The position numbers and the translations under genes were made by a program. From Terriglobia bacterium (lineage in GTDB: Bacteria > Acidobacteriota > Terriglobia > UBA7540): DNA of 6,142 nucleotides. The stretch is from positions 1 through 6,142 of the forward strand of contig JAIQGB010000277.1 of the NCBI GenBank assembly GCA_020072905.1, written 5' to 3'. Shown here piece by piece: positions 1-6,049 of the stretch (within the stretch, counting starts at the first letter, position 1; every line of letters starts with the position of its first letter). The notes under the pieces were generated by a model, which was not told where the DNA came from, ran no database searches, and saw nothing but the letters and a program-made list of their open reading frames with translations.

Positions 1-22
1 GTTCAACTCGAAGGAGATCTGA

Positions 23-601
23 ATGGATCGTCAAGCGGCGTGGGACCTGCTCTGCGAATACACGAAGAACGAAAACCTGAGGAAGCACGCGTTGGCTGTC
101 GAAGCGTGCGTCGCGGCGTACGCGCGCAAGTTCGGCGACGACGAGAGCAAGTGGAGTGTCGTGGCATTGATTCACGACTTTGATTACGAGATGTATCCGA
201 ACGCTCCCGACCATCCCCTGAAGGGCAGCGAGATCCTCAAGGAGAAAGGCTACCCTGAAGAAGTCCGCCGCGCAATTTTGGGCCACGCGGATTACACGGG
301 CGTACCGCGCGACACGCAGATGGCCAAGGTGCTGTTTGCGTGCGACGAATTGGCCGGCTTCATCACCGCCTGCGCGCTCGTTCGGCCCGACCGCCTCGCC
401 ACGCTCGAGGCCAAGTCCGTCCGCAAGCGCATGAAGGACAAAGCGTTCGCGCGCTCGGTGAGCCGGGAGGACATCATCAAAGGCGCAGAGGAACTTGGCA
501 TCCCGCTCGACGAGCACATTACGTTCTGCCTCCAGGCCATGCGGGGTATTGCGGAGAGGCCGGGGCTCGCTCCCATCGAACCCCCGCCCGCGGCGTCTTA
601 G
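23..601 (+). CDS. HD-domain metal-dependent phosphohydrolase family protein
   Basis: This 192-residue cytoplasmic protein belongs to the HD superfamily. Visible are the metal-binding and catalytic positions in family order: H22 (in LRKHALAVE), the HD doublet H51-D52 (in LIHDFDYE), H64, H88 (in GHADY) and D108 (in CDELAGF). HD proteins use one or two divalent metals to hydrolyse phosphomonoesters or phosphodiesters, often of nucleotides. The true substrate cannot be read from sequence. No signal peptide or membrane segment is visible, and no second domain, so it is not a GGDEF or RelA fusion. The C-terminal 20 residues are Pro/Ala-rich and probably disordered. The start is supported by AAGGAG at 11-16, six bases before the ATG. 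A TGA at 20-22 directly abuts this ATG and could be the stop of an upstream gene, but too little is visible to tell. The family call is secure; the function is unknown. Confidence 0.9.
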   Translation: MDRQAAWDLLCEYTKNENLRKHALAVEACVAAYARKFGDDESKWSVVALIHDFDYEMYPNAPDHPLKGSEILKEKGYPEEVRRAILGHADYTGVPRDTQMAKVLFACDELAGFITACALVRPDRLATLEAKSVRKRMKDKAFARSVSREDIIKGAEELGIPLDEHITFCLQAMRGIAERPGLAPIEPPPAAS

Positions 602-622
602 CCACGTTTGGGCGCGCGCATG

Positions 623-642
623 CCGAGCGATGCTTCGCTCGG
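623..642. repeat. Perfect 8-bp inverted repeat (hairpin) between the HD and DinB-like genes
   Basis: CCGAGCGA (623-630) and TCGCTCGG (635-642) are exact reverse complements separated by the four bases TGCT, giving a strong GC-rich stem-loop. It lies 21 bases after the HD-gene stop and about 40 bases before the next start. No T-run follows on either strand, so it does not look like a standard intrinsic terminator. It could attenuate or terminate transcription, or stabilise the 3' end of the HD mRNA. Confidence 0.6.
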
Positions 643-681
643 GGGGACGCGATCCAAAATGCATTGGGGGAGGAAGATTTG

Positions 682-1245
682 ATGGCAAAGACTAAACGCA
701 GTGCGAAGACCCGGCCGAAGACCAAACCACCCAAGTCTGCTTCCAGGCGCGAGCGCGCACAGGCTGGAGACGATGGGGCGCTGCGTGAGCACCTTCTCTA
801 CCTGCTTCGGGGCGGGGGAGCACATCTTGACTTCGAGAAGGCGATTGCAGACCTTCCTGCCGAACTGCGCGGCGCGAAGCCGACAGGACTGCCGTTCACG
901 GCCTGGGGGCTGCTCGAGCACATGCGCATCGCGCAATGGGACATTCTCGAGTTCAGCCGCGACGCCAAGCACGTCTCTCCCCAGTGGCCAACCGGCTACT
1001 GGCCCGAAGGCGATGCCCCACCGGAAGACGCTGCTTGGGACAGAAGTGTGAAGGCGTTCCGAGCCGGCCTGAAGGCCATGCAGGATTTGGTCAAGAACCC
1101 GAAGACGGACCTCTTCACGCGCCTCCCGCACGGGGAAGGGCAGACCACCCTTCGCGAAGCGCTGCTCGTGGCCGACCACAATGCCTACCACCTCGGCCAA
1201 TTCGTGCTCGTGCGGCGGCTTCTCGGCGCGTGGCCTGAAGAGTAG
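682..1245 (+). CDS. DinB/YfiT-like four-helix-bundle protein with basic N-terminal tail
   Basis: This 187-residue protein has the DinB-like (DinB_2 type) pattern. A first metal-ligand histidine sits in a helix, H80 in WGLLEHMRIAQWDIL, and an HxxxH pair sits in the last helix, H166 and H170 in DHNAYHLGQFV. The His triad normally binds a divalent metal. Some relatives are thiol-dependent S-transferases (bacillithiol or mycothiol linked), but most are uncharacterised and this one cannot be assigned a reaction. Residues 2-27 are unusual: about eleven Lys/Arg in a Pro/Ser/Thr-rich, surely disordered tail that resembles a nucleic-acid-binding tail. The start is chosen at the ATG preceded by GGAGG at 669-673 with eight-base spacing. 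The reading frame stays open farther upstream, but that part only shadows the HD gene. It converges with the beta-CASP gene, leaving 34 bases with no clear shared terminator. Confidence 0.82.
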   Translation: MAKTKRSAKTRPKTKPPKSASRRERAQAGDDGALREHLLYLLRGGGAHLDFEKAIADLPAELRGAKPTGLPFTAWGLLEHMRIAQWDILEFSRDAKHVSPQWPTGYWPEGDAPPEDAAWDRSVKAFRAGLKAMQDLVKNPKTDLFTRLPHGEGQTTLREALLVADHNAYHLGQFVLVRRLLGAWPEE

Positions 1246-1279
1246 GCCTCGCGCCATTGGGAAGGCGTCCCCGCAATCC

Positions 1280-2668
1280 TTAGAGCGACACTTTTTGAAG
1301 GTAGGTTGGAAGGGCGACGTCCCAGCGCAATTGGGCTGAGATTCTCTGCCCCAGGGCCTCGGCGGCGGGCGGCTCACCGTGCACCAGAAAGGTGCGGCGC
1401 GGTGCCTTGTGGAACCGGCCCAGCCAGCCGAGGATCTCGCCATAATCGGCGTGCGCGCTCAGGTTCTCCAGAGTCTCAATCCGCGCGCGAATGCGCACTT
1501 CGCGGCCGTGCATTTTGATGGACTCCGCCCCTGACTGGATGCTCCGGCCGCGGGTTCCCGCGCCTTGAAATCCCACGAAAAGCACCGTGTTGCGATGATC
1601 GGGCAGGCAGCGTTCCAGGTGGTGGAGCACTCGTCCACCCGTCGCCATGCCGCTGGCCGAAATGATAATCATCGGATAGTGCGCGGTGTTGAGCGCAATC
1701 GACTGATCCCGGGTGCGATCGAAGTGCACGTCGGGTGGGGAAAAGGGCTTGAGGCCGCGGGATTCGACCGCCTGCGTCTCCAGGTCATGCTCTTCTTTGT
1801 GGCGAAGATAAATGTCGGTGGCGTCGATGCCCATGGGGCTGTCGACATGTACGGGCAGGGAATGCAGCTTACCATCCTCAATAAGTTCGCGAAGCAGGTA
1901 AAGCAATTCCTGCGTGCGCCCGACAGCGAAAGAAGGAATCACCACGGTGCCGCCACGCCCCGCCGTGCTCTCAATGATGCTCACCAGATGCGCGCGGAAG
2001 TCGCCCTGCGGGTGGAGGCGGTTGCCGTACGTGGATTCGACCAGCAAGTAGTCGGCGCCGTCGGGCACGACGGGTTCATAGAGGATCAACTGGGGAAAGC
2101 GGCCCAGATCCCCGGAGAAAAGAACCCTGTGCGCGCTGCCGTTGTCGCGAGCGGTCACCTCTATCATCCGCGCCCCTAGGATGTGTCCGGCGCGGTAGAA
2201 GCGCAGCGTGTAGTGCGGAGAAAGCTCGAGGGTCTCGGTGTCATCGATCGCCCGAAAGGACTCCAGCGACTTCACGGCTTCTTCATAGGTGTAAAGCGGC
2301 AGCGCCGGCTTGTGCTTGCTGAAGCCTTTGAAATTGGCGTATTCCGCGTCTTCTTCCTGCAGGTGCCCGGAATCCGGCAGGATCAGGCGGGCCAGTTCAA
2401 CCGTCGCCGCCGAGGCAAGAATTTGGCCGCGGAAGCCGTCCTTGATGAGGCGGGGGATGTAGCCGATGTGATCCAAATGCGCGTGCGTCAGAACCAGCCA
2501 CTGGATGCTCGAGGGCGGTATGGGCAAAGGATTCCAGTTGCGCAGGCGCAGGTCCTTGTCGCCCTGGAAGAGCCCGCAGTCGACCATCAAGCGCTCGCCG
2601 CCCGCTTCGAGGAGATACTTGGAACCCGTGACCGTTCCGGTTGCGCCGAGGAATGTCAAAGTTGCCAT
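1280..2668 (-). CDS. Metallo-beta-lactamase/beta-CASP RNase (CPSF-73/TTHA0252-like)
   Basis: This 462-residue protein shows the full motif set of the prokaryotic beta-CASP RNase family. The metallo-beta-lactamase core has D30, the HxHxDH motif (H62, H64, D66, H67 in LTHAHLDHIG), H162 (in AGHILGA) and D187 (in FSGDLGR). The beta-CASP motifs are A (E211 in VESTYGNR), B (H406 in LSAHADYGEIL) and C (H430 in FLVHGEPPA). A SASGMATGGR stretch matches the RNA-specificity segment. Family members are zinc-dependent endo/exo-ribonucleases in the cytoplasm, and the length is normal for the bacterial single-domain type without KH domains. All ligands are present, so it should be active. The ATG lies six bases after the stop of the upstream PIN toxin gene. 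No Shine-Dalgarno sequence is visible before it, which suggests translation by coupling to the toxin gene or a leader-independent start. The family call is firm; the RNA target is unknown. Confidence 0.95.
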   Translation of the reverse strand: MATLTFLGATGTVTGSKYLLEAGGERLMVDCGLFQGDKDLRLRNWNPLPIPPSSIQWLVLTHAHLDHIGYIPRLIKDGFRGQILASAATVELARLILPDSGHLQEEDAEYANFKGFSKHKPALPLYTYEEAVKSLESFRAIDDTETLELSPHYTLRFYRAGHILGARMIEVTARDNGSAHRVLFSGDLGRFPQLILYEPVVPDGADYLLVESTYGNRLHPQGDFRAHLVSIIESTAGRGGTVVIPSFAVGRTQELLYLLRELIEDGKLHSLPVHVDSPMGIDATDIYLRHKEEHDLETQAVESRGLKPFSPPDVHFDRTRDQSIALNTAHYPMIIISASGMATGGRVLHHLERCLPDHRNTVLFVGFQGAGTRGRSIQSGAESIKMHGREVRIRARIETLENLSAHADYGEILGWLGRFHKAPRRTFLVHGEPPAAEALGQRISAQLRWDVALPTYLQKVSL

Positions 2669-2674
2669 GGTGTG

Positions 2675-3064
2675 TCAAGCAGCGGGCAGCGGTAGGAATT
2701 TGAGTTCTGGCATCGGAAAATCCTTGACGTTGTCCGTGGCCAGGGCCAGATTGAAGTTGAGCGCGACCGCTGCGACAAAGGCATCAGGCAGGCTGAGAGT
2801 CCTCCCCTTGCGTTGCCAATCCCGCCTCAACTCCCCGGCGCGCCGCGCCGCCTCGCGACCGATCGCGACAAATTCCAGGCTTTCGATGAACTCGCTTGTA
2901 GCCTCGGCTTCCTCCGATCGCATGCCGGAATAAACTTCCGCCACATTTATCGCGGTGCAGGCCAACTCGTAACCCTGTTCGAGCAATGACCGAAGCAGTT
3001 CACGACGCCCCCGGCGCTGACGTAGAACGTCAATGATCACCGAGGTGTCGAGCAGAACGGTCAT
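2675..3064 (-). CDS. vapC: PIN-domain toxin, VapC family
   Basis: This 129-residue single PIN domain is a magnesium-dependent endoribonuclease fold typical of VapC toxins, which cleave tRNA or rRNA to halt translation. The acidic active-site residues are all visible: D6 (LLDTSVIID), E43 (NVAEVYSG), D94 (LPDAFVAA), D111 (ATDN) and nearby D115. The length is normal for VapC, so it appears intact. Its ATG overlaps the antitoxin stop in an ATGA at 3061-3064, the usual coupled arrangement that makes antitoxin before toxin. Its own stop is six bases before the beta-CASP RNase start, so the three genes are probably on one mRNA. The specific RNA target cannot be predicted. A role in a non-toxic RNA-processing pathway is possible given the RNase neighbour, but a plain TA module is the simplest reading. 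Confidence 0.9.
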   Translation of the reverse strand: MTVLLDTSVIIDVLRQRRGRRELLRSLLEQGYELACTAINVAEVYSGMRSEEAEATSEFIESLEFVAIGREAARRAGELRRDWQRKGRTLSLPDAFVAAVALNFNLALATDNVKDFPMPELKFLPLPAA

Positions 3065-3342
3065 CCACGCCTCGAGCGGAGGCGGCGAGTAGACGCCAGG
3101 TCCGCCTCCCGACGTAATTTTTTGACCCAGGCTGCGGCCCCGCCAGCCTTTTCGATATCGGGATGGTCGGCAGGATCCCAGAGTGGCGCGTCTCTCGTCA
3201 GGATCGCCAGCAAGCGGCGGCGGCGGAGTTCCCGACCGGCCACTTCCGCGAGGAAGGCGCTGCGTTTCCGCTGGCCAACCAAGGCGTCAATCTCGGCGAC
3301 CAAGCCTTCGGGAAGAATTACGTGGGTTCTATGTTGTCCCAT
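3061..3342 (-). CDS. vapB: Ribbon-helix-helix antitoxin, VapB-like
   Basis: This 93-residue protein has a predicted ribbon-helix-helix DNA-binding N-terminus: a short strand at about residues 4-10 (HRTHVIL), helix A at about 12-22 (EGLVAEIDALV), a turn, then helix B at about 28-43 (SAFLAEVAGRELRRRR). The C-terminal half, with W55, HPDI and the AAWVKKLRREAD segment, resembles the extended tail by which VapB-type antitoxins wrap the PIN toxin. Antitoxins of this kind dimerise on their own promoter and neutralise the toxin. The start is an ATG preceded by AGGGG (3350-3354 on the + strand) with seven-base spacing. It overlaps the toxin gene by four bases and follows the mutase gene stop by 96 bases. 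Assignment to VapB rests on fold pattern plus the PIN partner. Confidence 0.85.
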   Translation of the reverse strand: MGQHRTHVILPEGLVAEIDALVGQRKRSAFLAEVAGRELRRRRLLAILTRDAPLWDPADHPDIEKAGGAAAWVKKLRREADLASTRRLRSRRG

Positions 3343-3367
3343 AATTAATCCCCTGCCAATGGGACTT

Positions 3368-3397
3368 AGCGTAGCACTTTCCAGTTCAGACCGTCAA
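3368..3397 (-). promoter_or_regulatory. Candidate sigma70-type promoter of the antitoxin-toxin-RNase unit
   Basis: Read on the minus strand, TTGACG (3392-3397) is followed after 18 bases by TACGCT (3368-3373). The -35 is good (5/6) and the -10 weak (3/6). Transcription would begin near 3361, giving a leader of about 20 bases before the antitoxin ATG and including its AGGGG ribosome-binding site. Autorepression by the antitoxin here is expected from the family. I see no clean inverted repeat that would mark the operator. Confidence 0.45.
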
Positions 3398-3438
3398 CCT
3401 CTGCCGTCATCGTTCGGCCGCCAGCTTCGCCACGGGCC

Positions 3439-5046
3439 TCATATCACCACAGACTCCTGATACTCCCCAAATACCTGCCGCAATGCATCCGAAATCTCCC
3501 CTACCGTCGCGTAAGCTTTCACGGCGCGCAGAATCCCCGGCATCAGGTTACGGTCCGAGCGCGCTGAATCCTCAACTTCTCGGAGGGCCGCCTTGACTTT
3601 CGCCCCGTCACGGCGCGCCCGGAGGCCTACTAACCGCTCGACCTGCGCGCGCTCGATTTCCGGATCGATACGCAGAGTCGGAGGTGTGGCCGCGTCCGAG
3701 ACGTAAGAATTTACTCCCACCACAACCCTCCTGCCGGATTCCACGGCCTTCTGGTATTCGAAAGCCGACTGCTGGATCTCGCGCTGGACGTATCCGGTCT
3801 CGATGGCGCGCAGGACTCCGCCCATGGCGTCAATCTTGCGCAAGTATTCCTGGGCAGCCTGCTCGATGTGGCCAGTGAGTGTCTCGAGGGCGTAAGACCC
3901 GGCCAGAGGGTCCACGGTGTGGGCCACACCGCTTTCGTGCGCGATGATCTGCTGGGTGCGCAGTGCCAGGAGCGCGGAGGTTTCGGTGGGGAGGGCGAGC
4001 GCTTCGTCGCGCGCGTTGGTATGCAGGGACTGCGTTCCGCCCAGGACGGCTGCGAGGGCCTGCAGGGCGACCCGTACGAGATTGACGTCCGGCTGCTGGG
4101 CGGTGAGTGTCGAGCCTGCCGTCTGCGTGTGGAAACGGAACATCCAGGAGCGGGGATTTTGTGCCGCGAATCGCTCACGCATCACACGGGCCCACAGCCG
4201 CCGCGCGGCCCGGAACTTGGCCACCTCCTCCAATAAATCGTTGTGCGCCGCCAAGAAGAAGGAAAGCCGCGGGGCGAAGGCGTCTACGTTGAGGCCGCGG
4301 CCCCGAGCGGCTTCGACGTAGGCGATGGCATTGGCGAGCGTGAAGGCCACTTCCTGGACGGCGGTTGAACCGGCTTCGCGGATGTGGTAGCCGCTGATCG
4401 AAATGGTGTTCCATTCCGGCGTGTGCTGGTGGCAGAAGGCAAAGATATCGGTGACGATCCGCAGTGCCGCGTGCGGGGGATAAATGTAGGTGCCGCGCGC
4501 AATGTATTCCTTCAGGACATCGTTCTGGATGGTGCCGGAGATCTTCGTGAGGTCTGCGCCCTGCTTCTCCGCCACCGCGAAATACAGCGCCAGCAGGATG
4601 GCCGCGGTAGCGTTGATGGTCATGGAGGTGGAAACGCGCTCGAGCGGAATGCCCGCGAAAAGGGTTTCCATATCCTCCAGAGAATCAATCGCCACGCCGA
4701 CACGGCCCACTTCACCACGCGCCAGGGGATGATCGGAGTCGAGGCCGATCTGGGTGGGCAGATCGAAGGCCACAGAGAGACCGGCCTGGCCCTGGGAGAG
4801 CAGGTAACGGAAGCGCGCGTTCGACTCCTGGGCCGTTCCGAAGCCGGCGTATTGGCGCATCGTCCACAGGCGGCTCCGGTAACCGGTGGGATGGATGCCG
4901 CGTGTGAAGGGATACTCGCTGGGGAAACCCAGGTCCAGTTCCGGGTTCCATCCGGCCAAGTCTTCGGGTCGGTAGGATTCCTTCAGTTCCAGGCCGGACG
5001 CGGTCTGGAACTTTTTGTCGGCCTTGTCATCGTTCTGGGAATTCAC
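3439..5046 (-). CDS. Methylmalonyl-CoA mutase, large (catalytic) subunit without B12 domain
   Basis: This 535-residue acyl-CoA mutase TIM-barrel subunit needs a separate cobalamin-binding small subunit. The active enzyme interconverts (R)-methylmalonyl-CoA and succinyl-CoA through an adenosylcobalamin radical, in propionate and branched-chain or odd-chain catabolism. Motifs visible are WTMRQYAGFGT with Y66, SGTIQND with R184 eight residues after the last D, SISGYH with H221, and FAPRLSFF. Y66 and R184 align with Tyr89 and Arg207 of the Propionibacterium enzyme and differ from the Phe/Gln of isobutyryl-CoA mutase and the Ile/Asp set of 2-hydroxyisobutyryl-CoA mutase, so methylmalonyl-CoA is the best substrate call. 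The substrate-channel Met78 position appears as G55. The start is GTG, chosen because no in-frame ATG or GTG lies between it and the upstream stop. No clear Shine-Dalgarno sequence precedes it. No small subunit, epimerase or MeaB chaperone gene lies beside it. Confidence 0.93.
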   Translation of the reverse strand: MNSQNDDKADKKFQTASGLELKESYRPEDLAGWNPELDLGFPSEYPFTRGIHPTGYRSRLWTMRQYAGFGTAQESNARFRYLLSQGQAGLSVAFDLPTQIGLDSDHPLARGEVGRVGVAIDSLEDMETLFAGIPLERVSTSMTINATAAILLALYFAVAEKQGADLTKISGTIQNDVLKEYIARGTYIYPPHAALRIVTDIFAFCHQHTPEWNTISISGYHIREAGSTAVQEVAFTLANAIAYVEAARGRGLNVDAFAPRLSFFLAAHNDLLEEVAKFRAARRLWARVMRERFAAQNPRSWMFRFHTQTAGSTLTAQQPDVNLVRVALQALAAVLGGTQSLHTNARDEALALPTETSALLALRTQQIIAHESGVAHTVDPLAGSYALETLTGHIEQAAQEYLRKIDAMGGVLRAIETGYVQREIQQSAFEYQKAVESGRRVVVGVNSYVSDAATPPTLRIDPEIERAQVERLVGLRARRDGAKVKAALREVEDSARSDRNLMPGILRAVKAYATVGEISDALRQVFGEYQESVVI

Positions 5047-5137
5047 GCTGGGAGCAGTTGACAGCTTATCGGAGGCAGGGAAGAGAACCGTACTTCGATT
5101 GCTTCGTTCGATTCCTCATGCCCTACAACTTCAAATC

Positions 5138-5383
5138 CTATCGCACGCTGCGGGCTTTCAGAAAGGAGTACAGGCAAAAGATGAACAGCAGTCCCGTGAA
5201 GCCCGCCAGCAGTCCAAAGCGCACCAAACCCACCGAGGGCATCCGCTGATAGTCCTGCCACTCCGCGAAGGAAACTCCGGCTCCGGCCACGGTCAAAACC
5301 AGAAAAACCAGGCCGACCAACATGTGGAAAAGGCGCTCCGCGTGGCGCAGCCAGCGGCCCAACAAGTCGCCGAGCTTGCTCAA
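5138..5383 (-). CDS. Small two-helix membrane protein of unknown function
   Basis: This 81-residue protein has two clear hydrophobic segments, at about residues 19-40 (LFHMLVGLVFLVLTVAGAGVSF) and 51-75 (VGLVRFGLLAGFTG onward). Basic residues at both ends (K3, R10, R13, R17; K76, R78, R81) suggest both termini are cytoplasmic with a short acidic/aromatic outer loop. I do not recognise the family. The start is TTG at 5381-5383, with GAGG (5391-5394 on the + strand) seven bases upstream. The next in-frame ATG (M21) would cut into the first membrane helix, so TTG is preferred. A well-formed promoter sits about 50 bases upstream. The mutase gene begins 91 bases downstream on the same strand, so the two may share a transcript, but no functional link is implied by the protein itself. 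Confidence 0.65.
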   Translation of the reverse strand: MSKLGDLLGRWLRHAERLFHMLVGLVFLVLTVAGAGVSFAEWQDYQRMPSVGLVRFGLLAGFTGLLFIFCLYSFLKARSVR

Positions 5384-5431
5384 TATCCTACCTCGATCGC
5401 CAGGTTGTCGCTCACACCTCCGTACCCAAGT

Positions 5432-5460
5432 ATCTTAGGAAGGAAACAAGAGACAGTCAA
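5432..5460 (-). promoter_or_regulatory. Sigma70-type promoter for the small membrane protein (and perhaps the mutase)
   Basis: On the minus strand, TTGACT (5455-5460) and TAAGAT (5432-5437) are separated by exactly 17 bases. This is a 5/6 and 4/6 match to the consensus hexamers with optimal spacing. The start of transcription would be near 5425, giving a leader of about 40 bases that contains the GAGG ribosome-binding site. It lies wholly in the gap between mscL and the small membrane gene. I see no separate convincing promoter in the 91 bases before the mutase gene. Confidence 0.6.
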
Positions 5461-5499
5461 ATTCTGCCTTTAACCCTCACGACCTAAGGCCCGTGGCCC

Positions 5500-5937
5500 T
5501 CAGCCAGCTTTCAGGTCCGATGTGCAGGCTGGGCAACGAACGGCTTTGAGGGGAATCGCGGTAAGGCAGAATGGGCAGTCTCTCGCCGTTGGAGCCGCCG
5601 GCGCCGGCGCTGCCCTCAGGCGATTGACCTGCCGGACGAGCAGAAAGACAGCAAAGGACACAATCAGGAAATCAATCACGGTGTTGGCGAAGAGGCCGTA
5701 GTTCAAGGTGGGAACGCCAGCGGCCTTGGCCTCGGCCAGCTTGGTGTAAGCGCCTTCACCGAGGTTGATGAACATGTTGGAGAAATCGACTTTTCCCAGA
5801 ACCAGCCCAATAGGCGGCATGAGGATGTCGGCCACAAATGAAGTGATGATTTTGCCGAAGGCGGCCCCGACGATGATCCCCACGGCCATGTCGAGAACGT
5901 TTCCACGCATCGCGAATTCTTTGAATTCTTTGAACAT
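5500..5937 (-). CDS. mscL: Large-conductance mechanosensitive channel MscL with zinc-ribbon-like tail
   Basis: This 145-residue inner-membrane channel opens under membrane tension to release solutes on hypo-osmotic shock. The N-terminus has the family amphipathic helix (MFKEFKEFAMRGNV). TM1 at about residues 15-43 carries the Gly/Ala-rich gate (AVGIIVGAAFGKI). A periplasmic loop spans about 44-77, and TM2 about 79-102 ends in the basic VRQVNRLR. After a Pro/Ala linker (109-118), the usual charged C-terminal helix is replaced by a short module with C121, C124, C135 and C138 (CPFC and CPAC), probably a zinc ribbon on the cytoplasmic side. The start ATG has AAGGAG (5945-5950 on the + strand) seven bases upstream. 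Identity is clear; the function of the cysteine tail is unknown. Confidence 0.95.
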   Translation of the reverse strand: MFKEFKEFAMRGNVLDMAVGIIVGAAFGKIITSFVADILMPPIGLVLGKVDFSNMFINLGEGAYTKLAEAKAAGVPTLNYGLFANTVIDFLIVSFAVFLLVRQVNRLRAAPAPAAPTARDCPFCLTAIPLKAVRCPACTSDLKAG

Positions 5938-6049
5938 ATGCGGTCTCCTTGGGTCAGGGTTGATCCGGACTCCTCTCGGCGCGGCGAAGCGCAGATCCCG
6001 AAAGGGAATCCGACGAGTGCCTCGGACGCGCGTCCGGTCGCGCGTCGGA
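5938..6049 (-). other. mscL upstream region and probable mRNA leader
   Basis: These 112 bases before mscL hold no gene I can support. If the -10 box at 6049-6054 is used, most of it is a leader of roughly 105 bases. It contains the AAGGAG ribosome-binding site (5945-5950), a small stem-loop at 5994-6010 (GATCCC and GGGAATC around a four-base loop, one bulge) and the 14-base palindrome at 6023-6036. GCGCGTC also occurs twice as a direct repeat, at 6028-6034 and 6040-6046. Confidence 0.45.
6023..6036. repeat. Perfect 14-bp palindrome upstream of mscL
   Basis: CGGACGCGCGTCCG equals its own reverse complement. It lies about 7 to 20 bases after the inferred mscL transcription start and 14 bases after the stop codon of the apparent upstream gene. 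It could be a regulator site or an RNA hairpin. No T-run follows, so intrinsic termination is not well supported. Confidence 0.5.

Noticed and set aside
340..681. N-terminal extension of the DinB-like gene to an ATG at 340
   Set aside because: The extra 114 residues overlap the HD gene, are Arg/His/Pro-rich, and lack the ribosome-binding site seen before the ATG at 682.
1246..1279. Bidirectional terminator between the convergent DinB-like and RNase genes
   Set aside because: The 34-base gap contains no convincing inverted repeat.
598..1443. Minus-strand open frame of 281 codons across the DinB-like gene and the convergent junction
   Set aside because: It overlaps two genes with clear motifs and has no family signature itself.
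1565..2695. Two + strand open frames (1565-2179 and 2183-2695) opposite the beta-CASP RNase
   Set aside because: Both lie over intact RNase coding sequence, and their translations look like antisense composition without motifs.
3398..3438. Possible terminator between the mutase and antitoxin genes
   Set aside because: Only a four-base GGCC self-pairing with poor inner pairing and no T-run is visible.
4384..5061. Long + strand open frame (225 codons) opposite the mutase
   Set aside because: Antisense to a well-conserved mutase gene with all its motifs. GC-rich codons produce long antisense frames, and the translation shows no recognisable fold.
5480..5517. Possible terminator after mscL (AGGGCC/GGCCTT stem near 5486-5500 and a GACCT/AGGTC pair)
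   Set aside because: The stem includes a wobble pair, overlaps the stop codon and is not followed by a T-run on the minus strand.
5914..5931. Tandem 9-bp repeat GAATTCTTT
   Set aside because: It encodes the KEFKEF stretch of the MscL amphipathic N-terminal helix, so the protein explains it.
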